DNA of 64,000 bases from Paenibacillus thalictri (lineage in GTDB: Bacteria > Bacillota > Bacilli > Paenibacillales > NBRC-103111). Each line of letters begins with the position of its first letter. The first letter of the stretch is position 1. Below are positions 27,865 through 35,024 of the stretch, in pieces. Below the pieces are notes generated by a model, which made no database searches, was not told the origin of the DNA, and worked only from the letters and a program-made list of their open reading frames with translations. Made by a program: the position numbers and the translations under genes. The stretch lies in the NCBI RefSeq assembly GCF_004307995.1, contig NZ_SIRE01000008.1, positions 186,001 through 250,000 on the forward strand, in the 5' to 3' direction.

Positions 27865-28005
27865 ATGCTTAAGAATGTGAAGTGGCTCGGGTTGGTATGG
27901 CTGCTGCTCCTGCTATTCGTTACCTCCGAGGGAAAGAGCATAGTGGACTGCATGCAGGACGTCCAAACCAAAATTTATCGGAAATTTACGCTCAGTAAGC
28001 TGTAA
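27865..28005 (+). CDS. Small putative membrane peptide (46 residues)
   Basis: An ATG nine bases after a strong TAAGGAGGA opens a 46-residue frame. Residues 8-20 are strongly hydrophobic (GLVWLLLLLFV), preceded by Lys residues and followed by a polar tail with one Cys and several Lys. This is the look of a single-span membrane peptide or a short secreted peptide. I do not recognise it. It sits alone between the insertion-sequence remnant and the LacI gene. The strong ribosome site argues for a real gene; no homology evidence is available. Confidence 0.4.
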   Translation: MLKNVKWLGLVWLLLLLFVTSEGKSIVDCMQDVQTKIYRKFTLSKL

Positions 28006-28281
28006 TATGTAGTATTCGGTGAGGCAGCCCTCAAAGGGCATTCAGCTCAATCCGATTAGGTCGATCAACGCATTCATATGTTTGTGACAATTGGTCCAAG
28101 CTTGCCATTTCTCAACCAGACGGCAGGTCAGCTTTAAGGATTCATCTTGAACGATTATGCGGTTGATAAAACCTATCTCCCTTGCATGCTTGACAAATTG
28201 TTCGTGTAATTGACAGGCCGCTGAGAAGCGGGTATTTGAATGAAATCGGAGTGAAAGGGGAAGGTAATAAAACAAAAAAGG
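28006..28281. other. Intergenic stretch before the LacI-family gene
   Basis: Nothing convincing is seen. A small hairpin GCCCT-CAA-AGGGC lies at 28027-28039. A reverse-strand open frame (28042-28293) lacks a ribosome site and any recognised motif. The LacI promoter follows at 28285. Confidence 0.35.
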
Positions 28282-28284
28282 TTG

Positions 28285-28313
28285 TTGCACCAATTACGAT
28301 GTAATGATATATT
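28285..28313 (+). promoter_or_regulatory. Putative promoter of the LacI-family gene
   Basis: TTGCAC (28285-28290) and TATATT (28308-28313) are 17 bases apart. The operator starts five bases after the -10 element, so a bound repressor would block the start site. Confidence 0.55.
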
Positions 28314-28317
28314 AGCT

Positions 28318-28335
28318 ATAGAAAACGTTTTCCAT
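28318..28335 (+). promoter_or_regulatory. LacI-type operator 1
   Basis: ATAGAAAACGTTTTCCAT contains the perfect palindrome GAAAACGTTTTC with the central CG typical of LacI-family operators. The identical 18 bases occur at 29401-29418. It touches the ribosome site of the LacI gene, so autoregulation is likely. CcpA could also use it, as it resembles a cre box with two mismatches. Confidence 0.8.
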
Positions 28336-28349
28336 GGAGGTGAACGAAC

Positions 28350-29366
28350 ATCGCAGACATAAGAAAAATCGCCAAGCTTGCCGGCGTATCTGTTTCCACA
28401 GTATCCAAAGCCTTAAACGGCTATGATGGCATCAACGAAGACACCAAGAAAAAGATTATGCAGATTGCCAAAGAGATGGACTATGTCCCTAACGTCATGG
28501 CCAGAGGACTGGTCAAGAAAACAACCAACACTATCGGCGTTTTTTTCGGCGATCAGGTGAATTCCGGTTTCGACAGCCCTTTTCTAAGCGATTATTTTCG
28601 CTCAATTAAGGATATTGTCGGCGAAGCCGGTTATGATTTGCTTATTTTCAGCAACCGCAACCGGGACACCTCCAGCTACAAAATGATTTGCCACGAAAAA
28701 GGCGTTGACGGCGTCATTTTAATTTTGACGGGCAGTAAAAGAACCGACGGGAAAATTCATGAACTGCATGAAGCGTTTCCGACAGTTTACATTGACAGCT
28801 TGCCTAACGATCGAATGCGCGTTAATTTCGTAGAGTCCGATAACGAACGCGGCGCATACGAGGCGACCCGCCATCTGATTGAGCTGGGACACCGGAAAAT
28901 TGCCAAGCTGGCAGGCGATCAAATTGCCAAAGGTTCGTTTGATCGCATTTCGGGGTATAAAAACGCTTTGCTGGATAGCGGGATGCCCTATGACGAGCGA
29001 TTTATCCGGTACGGTTACTTTTCCGAGGAAACCGCTTATCGGGAAACGCTGGAATTGTTTGCAAGCGACCCGGACATCACGGCCGTATTTGCATCCAGCG
29101 ATTTGATGGCATTTGGCGTTATTCGGGCACTGGAGACTTTGGGGAAAAGGGTACCGGAGGATGTGTCGGTTGTCGGCTTCGACGATATCGATTCCGCGCA
29201 ATATTTCCGTCCCCCACTGACGACGGTGCACCAGCAGCGCTTTAAAATGGGTGAAACCGGATCGAAAATTTTACTTGAGCTGATTAAAGAAAATGTGGGC
29301 ATAACACACCACATTCGAATTCCGACCCAATTGGTAGTCAGGGGAAGCTCCGGGCCGCTTCATTAA
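28350..29366 (+). CDS. LacI-family transcriptional regulator with an apparent ATC start
   Basis: The full LacI helix-turn-helix is encoded upstream of the first ATG: ADIRKIAKLAGVSVSTVSKA begins at 28353. An in-frame TGA at 28341 leaves only ACG, AAC and ATC as possible starts, and ATC at 28350 sits six bases after a perfect GGAGGTGA. Starting there gives 338 residues, the usual family length; starting at the first ATG (28458) would delete the DNA-binding domain. The rest is a periplasmic-binding-like effector domain ending with VSVVGFDDIDSA and LTTVHQQ. The same operator lies before this gene and the transporter operon that follows, so it likely represses both. Confidence 0.88.
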   Translation: MADIRKIAKLAGVSVSTVSKALNGYDGINEDTKKKIMQIAKEMDYVPNVMARGLVKKTTNTIGVFFGDQVNSGFDSPFLSDYFRSIKDIVGEAGYDLLIFSNRNRDTSSYKMICHEKGVDGVILILTGSKRTDGKIHELHEAFPTVYIDSLPNDRMRVNFVESDNERGAYEATRHLIELGHRKIAKLAGDQIAKGSFDRISGYKNALLDSGMPYDERFIRYGYFSEETAYRETLELFASDPDITAVFASSDLMAFGVIRALETLGKRVPEDVSVVGFDDIDSAQYFRPPLTTVHQQRFKMGETGSKILLELIKENVGITHHIRIPTQLVVRGSSGPLH

Positions 29367-29400
29367 TACCAAATGACCTGGAGCCCCTTTTTTACGCTTC

Positions 29401-29418
29401 ATAGAAAACGTTTTCCAT
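29401..29418 (+). promoter_or_regulatory. LacI-type operator 2
   Basis: This is an exact copy of the 18 bases at 28318-28335, placed 20 bases before the ATG of the binding-protein gene and just upstream of its AAAGGGAGG ribosome site. No convincing -35/-10 pair could be assigned in the 35 bases between the LacI stop and this site. Confidence 0.8.
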
Positions 29419-29437
29419 AAACAAAGGGAGGAAAAAC

Positions 29438-30787
29438 ATGAAAAGAAAAACGGCAATCGCAATGATCTCTTTATTGGTAGGCGCGTCCGGCGCTCTTGCA
29501 GGATGCGGCTCAAACGGCGGGTCGGGCGGCAGCGGCACGGCTGCCAGACCGGCAGATAACGCCAAAACGGAGGGCAGCGCCAAAGAAACAAAAAAGGTGG
29601 ATTTTCAATGGATGGCTCATACGGCATATTCGCTGCAGTCTTCCGATCCGAAAAGGGTGGAGTACATTAAAGCCTCTCTTGATGCCTATCAGAAGGCTCA
29701 TCCGAATGTGACGGTAGATTCGACCCGTACATATGACGGGGCGGTATCCAACCTGATGGTGCTCGCCTCTCAAAACCGGGCGCCGGACGCAGCGATGATC
29801 GACGCTTATATGCTTCCGAAATTTTATCAATATTTGCAACCGCTGGATGAATATTTTCAGAAGGCCGGACTGAAAATGGATGACTTTTTTCCTTTCGCGC
29901 AAAATGTGATGAAAGGCCCTGACGGTAAAATATACGGCATCCAATTTACAACGGATACAAGAGTGCTGTTTTACCGCAAAGATCTGGTGCCAAATCCTCC
30001 CAAAACGTGGGACGAAGTGCTGGAGGCGGGCAAAAAACTGCAAGGTCAAGGATATGATGCCTTCCTGCTTCCCGGGGGCCGAGCTGAAGCTTCAACGGTG
30101 ACGGTTTCCTTGCCGATGTTTATGTCGCAGGGCGGAGAGCTCATCAACAAAGACGGCCAAGCGGCCTTTGGCGAAGGCGCCAATAAAGATAAAATGCTGA
30201 ATGTGCTGAAATTCCTGAAAACGGCGGCGGACAGCGGGGTAACGCCCAAGAGATCGGCCAATATTAAAAACGAAGCGGACCAGAACGCCGACATTGCTAC
30301 GGATAAGGTCGCGATGTTCTTAGGCGGCAACTGGCAGGTGAACCAATTGAAGGATTTGCTTGGTCCCGACAAGTTCGCCAAGTGGGCGATAGCGCCCATG
30401 CCGACATTTAAGGCCGGCGATGCAAGCGTTTCCTTGTCCGGCGGCTGGGCTTGGGGTATCTTTACGAAGGATAAAGACAAACAGCAGGCTGCATTTGATT
30501 TCTTGCTGCAAACCTATATGGATGATAAAGGGATGGCTAACTGGACCAACATCGGAGGGTACCTGCCTCCGCGCAAATCGGTTTACGACACGCCGGATTT
30601 CAAAGGTAACGAGCTGACCAAACCGTTCCGCGAAATTATGGAGAAATACGGTAAAGCACGGCCGGCCTCCGACGATTACGCCAAAATTTCAGAACAGCTC
30701 CAAATCGCCGTATCCAGCGTTATCTCGGGCAGCCTGCAGCCGGAGGAAGCTCTTAACAACGCTTGGAAAGGCGCATCCCAGAAGTAA
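29438..30787 (+). CDS. Extracellular sugar-binding lipoprotein, family 1
   Basis: This 449-residue precursor has lipobox LAGC with Cys23 and a Gly/Ser-rich linker. The mature region has the family 1 binding-protein layout: DTRVLFYRKDLVPNPPKTWDE, VAMFLGGNWQVNQL and LSGGWAWGIF. It differs clearly from the two paralogues at 13,278 and 24,107. It is first in an operon with two permeases and a GH125-like glycosidase and lies directly under the LacI-type operator. A mannose-containing or other oligosaccharide is a reasonable guess for the ligand, based only on the glycosidase. Confidence 0.92.
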   Translation: MKRKTAIAMISLLVGASGALAGCGSNGGSGGSGTAARPADNAKTEGSAKETKKVDFQWMAHTAYSLQSSDPKRVEYIKASLDAYQKAHPNVTVDSTRTYDGAVSNLMVLASQNRAPDAAMIDAYMLPKFYQYLQPLDEYFQKAGLKMDDFFPFAQNVMKGPDGKIYGIQFTTDTRVLFYRKDLVPNPPKTWDEVLEAGKKLQGQGYDAFLLPGGRAEASTVTVSLPMFMSQGGELINKDGQAAFGEGANKDKMLNVLKFLKTAADSGVTPKRSANIKNEADQNADIATDKVAMFLGGNWQVNQLKDLLGPDKFAKWAIAPMPTFKAGDASVSLSGGWAWGIFTKDKDKQQAAFDFLLQTYMDDKGMANWTNIGGYLPPRKSVYDTPDFKGNELTKPFREIMEKYGKARPASDDYAKISEQLQIAVSSVISGSLQPEEALNNAWKGASQK

Positions 30788-30802
30788 GGAAAGTGATTCG
30801 GC

Positions 30803-31735
30803 ATGGCTCACAACCCATCCGCCAAATGGAACGCCGATGCATGGCAAAAGCCGAAGAACGGCTTCAAGGTACTGGGGAGCAACTCCCCGGTGCCTTGGCT
30901 GCTTCCGCTTGGCGTCGTCCTGGCGCTCGTATTCCTGTACCCGATCGTTGAGGTGTTCCGGTTAAGCTTTACCGACGCCAGCCTGATCGATAAAAAGCTG
31001 CATTACACCTTCAGCTCTTACCGCTCCTTGTTCGCAAAGCCGGGATTTGGCCACATGGTGAACGTCACCTTTATTTTTGTCGCTTTCAGCGTGTTGTTTC
31101 AGATGGCGCTTGGCTTTGTCATCGCGCTGCTTGTCGATATCGGCACCAAAAGAAAGCTGCTCGGCACCGTCGTCGTTCGCACGACCGTACTGGCCGCTTG
31201 GGCGATCCCAGGGGTCATCATCGGCATTATTTGGAGCATGCTGTACAATGAATCGGATGCGGGTATCGTCAATTATATGTTAAGCCTGATGGGCTTTCCT
31301 AAAGTGCCGTTTTTATCGGATCCGCACGTGGCTCTGTTTTCGGTTACGCTTGCCAACGTATGGCGGGGAACGGCTTTTTGCATGATTTTGATTTATGCGG
31401 GGCTGCAGACGCTGCCCGGCGATGTGCTGGAAGCGGCGAAAATCGACGGAACAACCGTATGGCAAGCGCTTTTTAAAGTTATCATTCCGATGATTGCGCC
31501 GATTTTATTCATTAATATGATTTTGAGCGTAGTCTCGACGTTTAATACGTTTGATATGATCATGTCGTTGACGGCAGGCGGACCTGGAGAAAGCACACAG
31601 GTTATTGCGCTTGGAGTGCACTCGAGCATTTTTCATCTGTTTTCGCTTGGTGAAGGCGCAGCGACGGCTGTCGTGCTGTTTGCGATCAACATCGTGCTTA
31701 CGCTGATTTACTTCCGCTTTTTAGAAAAGAGTTAG
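30803..31735 (+). CDS. ABC sugar-type permease, MalF-like
   Basis: This 310-residue protein has a polar N-terminal tail of about 30 residues and six membrane segments. The EAA loop reads LEAAKIDGTTVWQALFKVIIPMIAP. It starts 15 bases after the binding-protein stop. It is one half of the importer controlled by the LacI-type regulator. Confidence 0.92.
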   Translation: MAHNPSAKWNADAWQKPKNGFKVLGSNSPVPWLLPLGVVLALVFLYPIVEVFRLSFTDASLIDKKLHYTFSSYRSLFAKPGFGHMVNVTFIFVAFSVLFQMALGFVIALLVDIGTKRKLLGTVVVRTTVLAAWAIPGVIIGIIWSMLYNESDAGIVNYMLSLMGFPKVPFLSDPHVALFSVTLANVWRGTAFCMILIYAGLQTLPGDVLEAAKIDGTTVWQALFKVIIPMIAPILFINMILSVVSTFNTFDMIMSLTAGGPGESTQVIALGVHSSIFHLFSLGEGAATAVVLFAINIVLTLIYFRFLEKS

Positions 31736-31748
31736 GGGTTGGCCGCTG

Positions 31749-32591
31749 ATGAGCAAGATTTGGAAATACCGTTTAAGCAATCTAGGCATTTATATAGGTT
31801 ATGCGCTCATTTTTGCTTTTTTTGCGTTCCCGATATTTTGGGTGTTTTCGTTGTCGCTGAAGTCGGTTCAGGAAATGTTCCAAACGCCTCCGCTTTGGTT
31901 CTCCAAGCATCCTCACTTCGAAAATTATACTTTTGTGATCAAAAACATGAGTATTTTGCAATATTTGGGCAACTCATTTCGCATCGTTGCCTGTACGGTT
32001 GTACTGACGCTGCTGATTGCCTTGCCCGCAGCCTACGGCTTGTCCCGGTTCAAATTTCGGATGAAAAAGTATACGCTGCTTGCCATTCTTATTTTTCAGA
32101 TGATATCGCCGGTCATCATTGCCGTCCCTTTGTACCGGTTGTTCGTGGAACTAGGGATGATCAACAGCTTTGCGGGCCTGGTGGCGGTGTATGTTGCGAT
32201 CGAGATCCCGTTTGCAACCTGGTTTCTTAAAGGGTATTTGGACACGCTGCCCCACGAGTTGGATGAAGCGGCTATTGTGGACGGCTGTTCCCGTCTGGCA
32301 ACGCTGCGCAAAGTGCTGCTGCCGGTGGCTATGCCCGGTATCGCCTCGATTACGATTCTGATCGCCGTCGCCAGCTGGTCGCAATTCGTTCTGCCGTTTA
32401 TTTTGCTGGATGACAAAAGTGTGTTTCCGCTGTCGCTGGGGCTGGTTCAGCTAAAAAACAGCTCGGACGCGGTTACGACGCATTACGTCGCTGCGGCCAG
32501 CTCGCTGGGCATCTTGCCGGTCATTGTGCTGTTTGTGTTGATGCAGCGGTTTATTGTCGGGGCTTTGACAAACGGTGCTGTGAAAGGGTAA
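31749..32591 (+). CDS. ABC sugar-type permease, MalG-like
   Basis: This 280-residue protein has six membrane segments and the EAA loop LDEAAIVDGCSRLATLRKVL. The ribosome site is weak (GGGG), but the gene follows the MalF-like gene by 13 bases, consistent with coupled translation. No ATPase is encoded in the operon. Confidence 0.92.
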   Translation: MSKIWKYRLSNLGIYIGYALIFAFFAFPIFWVFSLSLKSVQEMFQTPPLWFSKHPHFENYTFVIKNMSILQYLGNSFRIVACTVVLTLLIALPAAYGLSRFKFRMKKYTLLAILIFQMISPVIIAVPLYRLFVELGMINSFAGLVAVYVAIEIPFATWFLKGYLDTLPHELDEAAIVDGCSRLATLRKVLLPVAMPGIASITILIAVASWSQFVLPFILLDDKSVFPLSLGLVQLKNSSDAVTTHYVAAASSLGILPVIVLFVLMQRFIVGALTNGAVKG

Positions 32592-32628
32592 CAGGTTACG
32601 ATTATATAGAGATACGGAAGGGAACTAT

Positions 32629-34575
32629 ATGGAGAGATATTACGCGCTGCAAAATAAAAAAAATAAAAAGCCGCTTGATGTCGGGTGCGGATCGTTGTCG
32701 GCGAGCATCGGGCTTGACGGTCGTTTGCGTTCGGTGAACGCAGTTCATCCTGTGCACGGGTTTGTGACGCTGACGCCACTTGAGCCGTTTGATAACGGCA
32801 AGTGGTACGATAGCGGATATGTGCGGCAGTACAGAAAGCGGATTGTCGGCGAGCCGGCGTTTGTTGGCGAGGGCTTCGGTTTTCAGGCGAAGCTGCCTGT
32901 TGCGAATCGAAGTTATGGATATGTTGACGAGACGAATCCTGTCATTGTTGAAAGCTGTGATGGTTTTGAGATTACACATATGTATTCGGCTGTCAGTGAA
33001 GCGGGAGCGTCTTATCTCATTCATGAGATGAAAGTCGAGAATATAATCGGGGAACAGAAAACGTTTTTCATAAGCTTCGGAGGAAACTTCAGCATGAACC
33101 GCTGCAGCTACGGGCAGCTAACCGAAGGTGGTCCGATCTTAATGCCTGATCCGCATAACCGGCTTAAAGCCGGCGGACACCATATGGCCGTGAGCAATCC
33201 GAACTTGGGCGCGCGTGCGGATATGCTGCTTTTTGACAACGGCCAGCCGCTTGCTGTCAAGGAGCATGACGAAAAGTCAAACCTGCCGGTGAGTTGGGAG
33301 ACGGGATGGGATTTTTCGTTTCAGCCGGGAGAAATCCGCCGCTTGCATGCGGTTTATAGCATCAGTGCTGATGCGGAAGCAGTTCCTCAAATTCCAGGAG
33401 AACTGGCGGTATTGGATATGATGCCAAAGGATCTTGTATTTCCGCAGCTTGCTGAAAGCGGAGAAGACGAAACTTCAGGATGGGCTGAGTTTGTCATCCG
33501 CCGCAATGTCGACTATATCGTAAACTGCTGCTCGGTGCCGGTCGACGATAGCGTTTGTATCATTACGGATCACCAGCTGCTTCCTCTAGCCTGGAATCGG
33601 GATTCGTATTATATGATACAGCTGCTGATCGAAGCTGACCGGAAAGAGGGTTTCCTTTCCTCTGAATTAAAGCGGCGTGTCCACGGCGTTGTGCGTGGTC
33701 ATCTGTTATGGATGTTCGAGCAGGCCGAACGGCCAAACGGTTATTGGGGCCGGGCTTATTTGACAAACGGCTATTGCAAGGATAATGTGTTCCAGCTCGA
33801 TCAGCAGTGTTATCCGCTGCTGGAGCTTTGCGATTATTATGAATGGACCGGCGATGAGGTGACGGTTAAGCGTATTGCGTCTCGCGTAAAGCCGGTGCTG
33901 GACGATTTATTGGAAAACCGTGACGCGGCCTGCTGGATATTCCGGACCGGCGAAACCCCGGCGGACGACAAGGTGGATTTTCCTTATCATTTTTCCAGTC
34001 AGGTGTTGATGTGGCATACGCTGCGCAAGCTGGCTCAGCTAAATGAAACGTTTGATTTTACCGGCTATCCTTTGGCGGAGTGGGCGGAGCAAATTCATCA
34101 TGATATATTGCGCCATTTCGTAGTAGAACGCGACGGCGTACGCATGTTTGCATATTTATCCGATCTGCAGGGCAACGTGCAATGTTACCACGACGCGAAC
34201 GATTTGCCGACATTGCTTGCCCCGTCCTGGGGATTTTGCGGCAAAGACGATCCAATTTGGCTGCATACGATCGCTTTTGCGTTTAAAGAGGCAAATGCCG
34301 GCGGATTTTATGAAGGGCCATACGGCGGGCTGGGCTCGGTTCATACCCCTCATGCTTGGCCTTTGGGCGATGCCCAGGAGCTGCTGTTCAGCAGCGAGAC
34401 AGGCGATCGCTCCAGATACGCGAGAGTGCTAAGCAAGCTGGAATCCATTTCTTTCTGGGATGGCATGCTTTCCGAAGGGGTTAACGAGCATACGGGTGCG
34501 GTCGAATCAAGGCATTGGTTTTCATGGCCAGGCGCGTTTTTATCGCAGGTGCTGTTGAAGACGGGGGACCGGTAA
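32629..34575 (+). CDS. GH125-like (alpha/alpha)6-barrel glycosidase
   Basis: This 648-residue cytoplasmic protein has an N-terminal beta-rich half of about 290 residues and a C-terminal barrel. The barrel shows LPLAWNRDSYYMIQLL, GYWGRAYLTNGY, DANDLPTLLAP and the end GSVHTPHAWPLGD, with MLSEGVNEHTGAVESRHWFSWPGAF. The last two resemble the HT...WP and E...WFaWanalf ending of GH125 alpha-mannosidases; the Glu in SEGVNEH is a candidate catalytic residue. GH125 proteins are usually about 430 residues and lack the N-terminal half, so this may be a related but distinct family. Without a signal peptide it would act on imported oligosaccharides. Confidence 0.6.
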   Translation: MERYYALQNKKNKKPLDVGCGSLSASIGLDGRLRSVNAVHPVHGFVTLTPLEPFDNGKWYDSGYVRQYRKRIVGEPAFVGEGFGFQAKLPVANRSYGYVDETNPVIVESCDGFEITHMYSAVSEAGASYLIHEMKVENIIGEQKTFFISFGGNFSMNRCSYGQLTEGGPILMPDPHNRLKAGGHHMAVSNPNLGARADMLLFDNGQPLAVKEHDEKSNLPVSWETGWDFSFQPGEIRRLHAVYSISADAEAVPQIPGELAVLDMMPKDLVFPQLAESGEDETSGWAEFVIRRNVDYIVNCCSVPVDDSVCIITDHQLLPLAWNRDSYYMIQLLIEADRKEGFLSSELKRRVHGVVRGHLLWMFEQAERPNGYWGRAYLTNGYCKDNVFQLDQQCYPLLELCDYYEWTGDEVTVKRIASRVKPVLDDLLENRDAACWIFRTGETPADDKVDFPYHFSSQVLMWHTLRKLAQLNETFDFTGYPLAEWAEQIHHDILRHFVVERDGVRMFAYLSDLQGNVQCYHDANDLPTLLAPSWGFCGKDDPIWLHTIAFAFKEANAGGFYEGPYGGLGSVHTPHAWPLGDAQELLFSSETGDRSRYARVLSKLESISFWDGMLSEGVNEHTGAVESRHWFSWPGAFLSQVLLKTGDR

Positions 34576-34578
34576 AAT

Positions 34579-34666
34579 CGCCGGACAGTCCTTGGTGCGA
34601 TGAGTTACTCTTGCGCGTGGGGTGGGCTGGGCACGGGACTCCAACCGCCAATGAACATGGTGTCCC
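34579..34666 (+). repeat. Intergenic repeat, copy 1
   Basis: This 88-base stretch aligns with 37531-37618 at roughly 80% identity by eye with one short gap. Both begin in CGCCGGAC and share GTTACTCTTGCG and GGACTCCAACCGCCAATGAA. Each copy lies just after the stop of a plus-strand gene. Confidence 0.75.
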
Positions 34667-34700
34667 TATGAACAGATAAGAGCGGACGGGACACCATGTT
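34654..34700. repeat. 13-bp inverted repeat
   Basis: AACATGGTGTCCC (34654-34666) and GGGACACCATGTT (34688-34700) are perfect inverted copies 21 bases apart. AAAAGCG...CGCTTTT follows at 34701-34722. The pair could be a terminator without T-run, a protein site or the end of a small lost element. Confidence 0.7.
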
Positions 34701-34779
34701 AAAAGCGGCCGCTATCGCTTTTCCGCCCCGTGTCCATCCCTTTGTTCAGCTCGGCTGAACATATATAAATTGTGGCATC

Positions 34780-34814
34780 AAAAAAGAACCAGCGTAAGCC
34801 GGTTCTTTTTTTTA
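34780..34814 (+). terminator. Rho-independent terminator
   Basis: AAAAAAGAACC (34780-34790) pairs with GGTTCTTTTTT (34801-34811), extended by T's. It ends the glycosidase operon before the HelD promoter. Confidence 0.9.
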
Positions 34815-34858
34815 CCTTCTTTAAAAGGCGATATTTTTTTAATTAGCACAAAAAATAT

Positions 34859-34888
34859 TTGAAAACAAAAACAACGCTATGTTATAAT
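34859..34888 (+). promoter_or_regulatory. Sigma-A-type promoter of helD
   Basis: TTGAAA (34859-34864) and a consensus TATAAT (34883-34888) are 18 bases apart in an AT-rich stretch. The leader to the start codon is about 130 bases. Confidence 0.8.
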
Positions 34889-35024
34889 CGATAGCGCAAA
34901 TAAAAATCATATTAGTAATTCACATTAATCCTAGTATCCTAATTTTATTGTACATCAGTGGCCCCTCATTTGTCAATGCTCTTTTTGATCCAGAGTAGAC
35001 TGAAAAGGAGTGTGTTCAAAACAC

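Noticed and set aside
28042..28293. Reverse-strand frame of 83 codons before the LacI gene
   Set aside because: No ribosome site, no recognised motif, and it runs into the LacI promoter region.
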